Shown: piece after piece, positions 5,797 through 7,428 of the stretch | How the letters are laid out: every line of letters starts with the position of its first letter | Position numbering within the stretch: position 1 is the stretch's first letter | Assembly (NCBI GenBank): GCA_002293455.1 | Contig: DBDH01000101.1 | Location: forward strand, 1-7,428 | DNA from: Treponema sp. UBA937 | GTDB taxonomy: Bacteria; Spirochaetota; Spirochaetia; Treponematales; Breznakiellaceae | Reading direction: 5' to 3' | Length of the DNA: 7,428 bases | Translations under genes and position numbers: made by a program | The notes under the pieces: generated by a model | Told to the model about the DNA's origin: nothing | The model's input: only the letters and a program-made list of their open reading frames with translations | The model's database searches: none

Positions 5797-6060
5797 TCAC
5801 CGTTCACCGCAATGTCCGCGGCATTGAGATATTTCTATCCCATCATCATGCAAACGATAGACGAGCCGATTCATGTCATCAATGCGCCGAGAGTACCATC
5901 CGGACAAATTACCCCGTAATGCTTCCGGCTTGCCTATACCATCATAACCATTGCGTTCAATATCTTGTATTAACTGATTTATTCGTTTGATGATCTTTTT
6001 ATCCTGCATCTGCCAGTAAAGATAGTCCGCCCATCCGCATTCCGTAAAGTTAATCTTCAT
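5797..6060 (-). CDS. yoeB: Txe/YoeB-family mRNA interferase toxin
   Basis: An 87-residue toxin of the RelE superfamily, YoeB branch, which cuts mRNA in the ribosomal A site when freed from its antitoxin. It aligns with E. coli YoeB without gaps over nearly its whole length. The DYLYWQ (12-17) and NLSGWYSRRI (51-60) stretches match, and catalytic residues E46, R65 and H83 fall at the same numbers. The final YoeB tyrosine (Y84) is Cys here, followed by a 3-residue extension (GER) beside the insertion junction. The ATG (6058-6060) overlaps the antitoxin stop as ATGA, so the two are translated together from the antitoxin promoter. The gene ends 70 nt upstream of murB, which could be reached by read-through. 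Activity is likely but the changed C-terminus leaves doubt. Confidence 0.92.
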   Translation of the reverse strand: MKINFTECGWADYLYWQMQDKKIIKRINQLIQDIERNGYDGIGKPEALRGNLSGWYSRRIDDMNRLVYRLHDDGIEISQCRGHCGER

Positions 6061-6326
6061 TCTTCCATCGCCAGAAGTTCGCTCATTGTTTTGGTAACAA
6101 ACTTTCCTTCCTCAGCTTCTTTTACTGACTTCTGGAGAATTTCCATGTTGTCTGTACCATAGAAAGGATCAGTTTTAGTAGTGAGTTGAAAAGGGAATCC
6201 CCCTTCACGAACTGCCTGACTTACAAAGGCACTTACAGCCGAAGAAAAACTTAAACCAAGTGAATTGAAAAGTTTATCCCCATCTGCCTTTAATGCGTCA
6301 TCAATACGAATGTTTACTTGTGCCAT
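6057..6326 (-). CDS. RelB/DinJ-family antitoxin
   Basis: An 89-residue antitoxin. The N-terminus (AQVNIRIDDALKADGDKLF, then SFSSAVSAFVSQAVREGGFPF) is the ribbon-helix-helix DNA-binding domain of the RelB/DinJ family, which dimerises and represses its own operon. The acidic C-terminal part (NMEILQKSVKEAEEG) should wrap the toxin. I start it at ATG 6324-6326 because AAGGA lies just upstream on the minus strand (within 6330-6336); an in-frame extension of 11 codons upstream lacks such a site and would overlap the promoter. It is paired by a 4-nt overlap with a YoeB-type toxin, whose textbook partner is the unrelated Phd/YefM type, although RelB-YoeB pairs are also annotated in other genomes. Confidence 0.93.
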   Translation of the reverse strand: MAQVNIRIDDALKADGDKLFNSLGLSFSSAVSAFVSQAVREGGFPFQLTTKTDPFYGTDNMEILQKSVKEAEEGKFVTKTMSELLAMEE

Positions 6327-6345
6327 ACTCTTCCTTCTAGAATTA

Positions 6346-6375
6346 ATAATACGTAGCATTATGTATCAATGTCAA
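6346..6375 (-). promoter_or_regulatory. Promoter of the RelB-YoeB operon
   Basis: On the minus strand TTGACA (6370-6375) is followed after 18 nt by TATTAT (6346-6351), close to consensus. The start site would fall about 15 nt before the antitoxin ATG. TAAT and ATTA half-sites flank the -10 region (around 6347-6361), weakly suggesting the autorepression site expected for a ribbon-helix-helix antitoxin. Confidence 0.65.
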
Positions 6376-6422
6376 GCATATCATAACAAAATGTCATTTT
6401 TCGCAAAACGGTCCATTCGTAT

Positions 6423-6481
6423 TGATCTTTTCGGCAATTTTACGTAGTTTAATAATTATATCGTTCTGTCTCCGGAGGTTC
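6423..6481. repeat. Direct repeat copy 2: truncated murB 5' end, intergenic region and cysS-type RBS
   Basis: The first 29 bases repeat murB codons of copy 1 with one mismatch (6445 T for C). About 12 bases carrying the murB ATG are lost, then 27 bases follow the murB-cysS intergenic region at 22 of 27. The copy ends in CCGGAGGTTC, identical to the sequence just before the real cysS ATG (7080-7089). It lies exactly between the two divergent TA modules and is therefore a duplicated piece of the integration target. Confidence 0.85.
6428..6478 (+). promoter_or_regulatory. Possible promoter and RBS of the MazF-type module
   Basis: TTTTCG (6428-6433) and AATAAT (6451-6456) are 17 nt apart and could drive the second TA module. 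The ribosome binding site GGAGG (6474-6478) is strong, 8 nt before ATG 6487. Both elements lie within the duplicated target copy, so the module appears to use signals derived from the cysS upstream region. Confidence 0.35.
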
Positions 6482-6486
6482 AATTA

Positions 6487-6699
6487 ATGGAAACAACTGC
6501 AATCATTCAAGAAATAAATAATTTACCAACTCATAAGCGAATGTTAATCATTGAACAGATAGTCCATTCTATTCGTCTCAATAATCAAGAAGCAAGTATG
6601 ATGGAAGCGGCAGATTGTTTATATAATGATTATAAAAATGATAAAAACTTAACGGTATTTACTCAACTTGATTGTGAGGATTTTTATGAAGCAAGGTGA
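6487..6699 (+). CDS. Small antitoxin paired with MazF/PemK toxin
   Basis: A 70-residue protein that I cannot place in a named antitoxin family with certainty. Its N-terminus (TTAIIQEINNLPTHKRMLII, then EQIVHSIR) is predicted helical and resembles small antitoxins found upstream of MazF-like toxins in cyanobacteria and spirochaetes. The C-terminal part is acidic and aromatic (LDCEDFYEAR), as expected for a flexible toxin-binding tail. No ribbon-helix-helix or MazE SpoVT/AbrB signature is obvious. The assignment depends mainly on position: its last 14 nt overlap the start of a clear MazF gene. It has a strong GGAGG 8 nt upstream, inside a duplicated copy of the cysS upstream region. Confidence 0.78.
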   Translation: METTAIIQEINNLPTHKRMLIIEQIVHSIRLNNQEASMMEAADCLYNDYKNDKNLTVFTQLDCEDFYEAR

Positions 6700-7024
6700 A
6701 ATTTGGCTTGTCAATTTAGATCCAACTATTGGTGCCGAAATGAAGAAAACCCGCCCTGCCTTAATTATAAATGTTAATTCTCTTGGTAAATTACCGCTAA
6801 AAGTCATTGTCCCCATTACTGAATGGAAAGAATATTATAGTACAGCTCCATGGATGATAAAGGTTGAGCCAAATCATCAAAACGGTCTTTTAAAACCATC
6901 GTCTATTGATTGTTTTCAAATCAGGTCATTATTTCAAGAACGTTTAGTAGAAAAACTAGGGGAAATAACATCTGATGAAATTATTAAAGTTCAAGAAGGA
7001 ATAGCAAAAATTATAGGATATTAA
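6686..7024 (+). CDS. MazF/PemK-family endoribonuclease toxin
   Basis: A 112-residue toxin with the MazF/PemK fold, which cuts single-stranded RNA at short sequence motifs when not held by its antitoxin. The signature KQGEIWLVNLDPTIGAE (2-18) is followed by KKTRPALII with R23, then VIVPIT with T45; these correspond to the catalytic Arg and Thr of MazF. The C-terminal DCFQIRSLFQERLVEKLG and the final helix are also typical, and the length is normal. I start it at ATG 6686 because GTGAGGA (6674-6680) lies 5 nt upstream; a TTG at 6668 in the same frame has no such support. It overlaps the antitoxin gene by 14 nt, implying coupled translation. Its stop is 66 nt before cysS on the same strand. The cleavage motif cannot be predicted. 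Confidence 0.94.
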   Translation: MKQGEIWLVNLDPTIGAEMKKTRPALIINVNSLGKLPLKVIVPITEWKEYYSTAPWMIKVEPNHQNGLLKPSSIDCFQIRSLFQERLVEKLGEITSDEIIKVQEGIAKIIGY

Positions 7025-7032
7025 AACAGCAG

Positions 7033-7051
7033 CATCCTCGTATTCAGGATG
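7033..7051. terminator. Short inverted repeat after the MazF-type gene
   Basis: CATCCT (7033-7038) pairs with AGGATG (7046-7051) around a 7-nt loop, 9 nt after the toxin stop. No T-run follows, so it is at best a weak attenuator between the TA module and cysS. Confidence 0.25.
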
Positions 7052-7055
7052 AAAC

Positions 7056-7086
7056 TATAATATATAACATAACTTATTGCCGGAGG
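7056..7086 (+). promoter_or_regulatory. Possible -10 box and ribosome binding site of cysS
   Basis: TATAAT (7056-7061) is a perfect -10 box, but the sequence 16-18 nt upstream has no recognisable -35 box. GGAGG (7082-7086) lies 4 nt before ATG 7091. If the -10 is not used, cysS would depend on transcription from the TA module. Confidence 0.4.
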
Positions 7087-7090
7087 TTCC

Positions 7091-7428
7091 ATGGCTCTAT
7101 CACTTTATAACACCCTGGGAAGGGAACTTGAGGATTTTATTCCCATAAAAGATAACACCGTCGGGTTTTACGGCTGCGGCCCCACCGTCTATAATTATGC
7201 CCATATTGGGAATCTCCGGGCTTATGTTACGCATGATGTTCTTGCGCGGACGCTTCGTTTTCTGGGTTATGCCGTAACGCATGTGATGAACATCACCGAC
7301 GTGGGGCATCTTACCGGGGACGACGATTCCGGCGATGATAAAATGCTGAAATCCGCGGAAGAACGGGGAAAAAGCGTCCTCGAAGTTGCCGGGTTCTACA
7401 CAGAGGCTTTTTTCCGGGATTCGGAAAG
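7091..7428 (+). CDS. cysS: Cysteinyl-tRNA synthetase, N-terminal part (cut by window end)
   Basis: Only the first 112 codons are inside the window; the frame is open to the last base. The product charges tRNA(Cys) with cysteine in the cytoplasm. The class I catalytic domain is clear: FYGCGPTVYNYAHIGNLRAY (26-45) holds the zinc ligand C29 and the HIGN form (38-41) of the HIGH signature, followed by THVMNITDVGHL and the DDKML stretch typical of CysRS. ATG 7091 has GGAGG 4 nt upstream, and the first eight codons recur as a decayed relic beside murB (5765-5788), which supports this start. The gene is divergent from murB with two TA modules between them. Being essential, its expression downstream of a toxin operon is notable. 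Confidence 0.96.
   Translation, partial: MALSLYNTLGRELEDFIPIKDNTVGFYGCGPTVYNYAHIGNLRAYVTHDVLARTLRFLGYAVTHVMNITDVGHLTGDDDSGDDKMLKSAEERGKSVLEVAGFYTEAFFRDSE

Noticed and set aside
5628..5990. 120-codon plus-strand frame across the murB start and the YoeB gene
   Set aside because: An antisense shadow of two well supported minus-strand genes, with no domain or ribosome binding site.
7050..7079. Upstream part of cysS as a third full copy of the murB-cysS intergenic segment
   Set aside because: Beyond CCGGAGGTTCC the similarity to the other two copies falls to chance level (about 6 of 17), so only the ribosome binding site and downstream cysS part are counted as a copy.
7100..7309. Minus-strand 69-codon frame opposite cysS
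   Set aside because: A shadow on the antisense strand of a clear CysRS catalytic domain.

Overview
The window reads like accessory-rich chromosome from a host-associated bacterium, most likely a Treponema-like spirochaete. This is an inference. It rests on the look of the MurB and CysRS sequences (for example the MurB stretch MNARCYG), an abundance of small toxin-antitoxin genes, and a structured interspersed-type repeat at the left edge. No rRNA, tRNA, CRISPR array or transposase is visible.

Left part (1-3194): a strongly structured repeat with four consecutive inverted repeats fills about 47-186. After a non-coding leader with a plausible promoter near 384-412 comes a tightly packed plus-strand operon of five genes: a GNAT acetyltransferase, a small P-loop kinase, a flavoprotein with an iron-sulfur-type cysteine cluster, a YczE-type membrane protein, and a YbaK/EbsC-type aminoacyl-tRNA deacylase. 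The last four genes overlap by 8, 4 and 11 nt, so translational coupling is likely. Their joint purpose is not evident.

Middle (3195-4760): a very AT-rich intergenic region carries four copies of a palindromic site (half-site close to AGTTTTATACAT) with centres 41, 42 and 41 bp apart, about four helical turns. The last copy overlaps the probable promoter of a monocistronic AAA ATPase gene (AAA_14 plus DUF4143 architecture). This looks like a phased operator array dedicated to that ATPase.

Right part (4761-7428): the housekeeping genes murB (minus) and cysS (plus, cut by the window end) are divergent and probably once shared a short intergenic region. Two complete toxin-antitoxin modules now sit between them. 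One is a RelB/DinJ-type antitoxin with a YoeB-type toxin, on the minus strand and reading toward murB. The other is a small antitoxin with a MazF/PemK toxin, on the plus strand and reading toward cysS. Pieces of the old murB-cysS junction recur at the module edges: a murB 5'-end copy at 6423-6451 (28 of 29 bases identical to 5693-5721), the junction and ribosome binding site at 6455-6481, and a decayed in-frame relic of the cysS start at 5754-5788 beside the real murB. The simplest reading is stepwise insertion of TA modules with duplication or recombination of the target, which left two essential genes downstream of TA operons and gave one module a copied cysS-type translation signal.

The best candidates for something undescribed are the phased palindrome array in front of the ATPase and the nested target copies around the TA modules.
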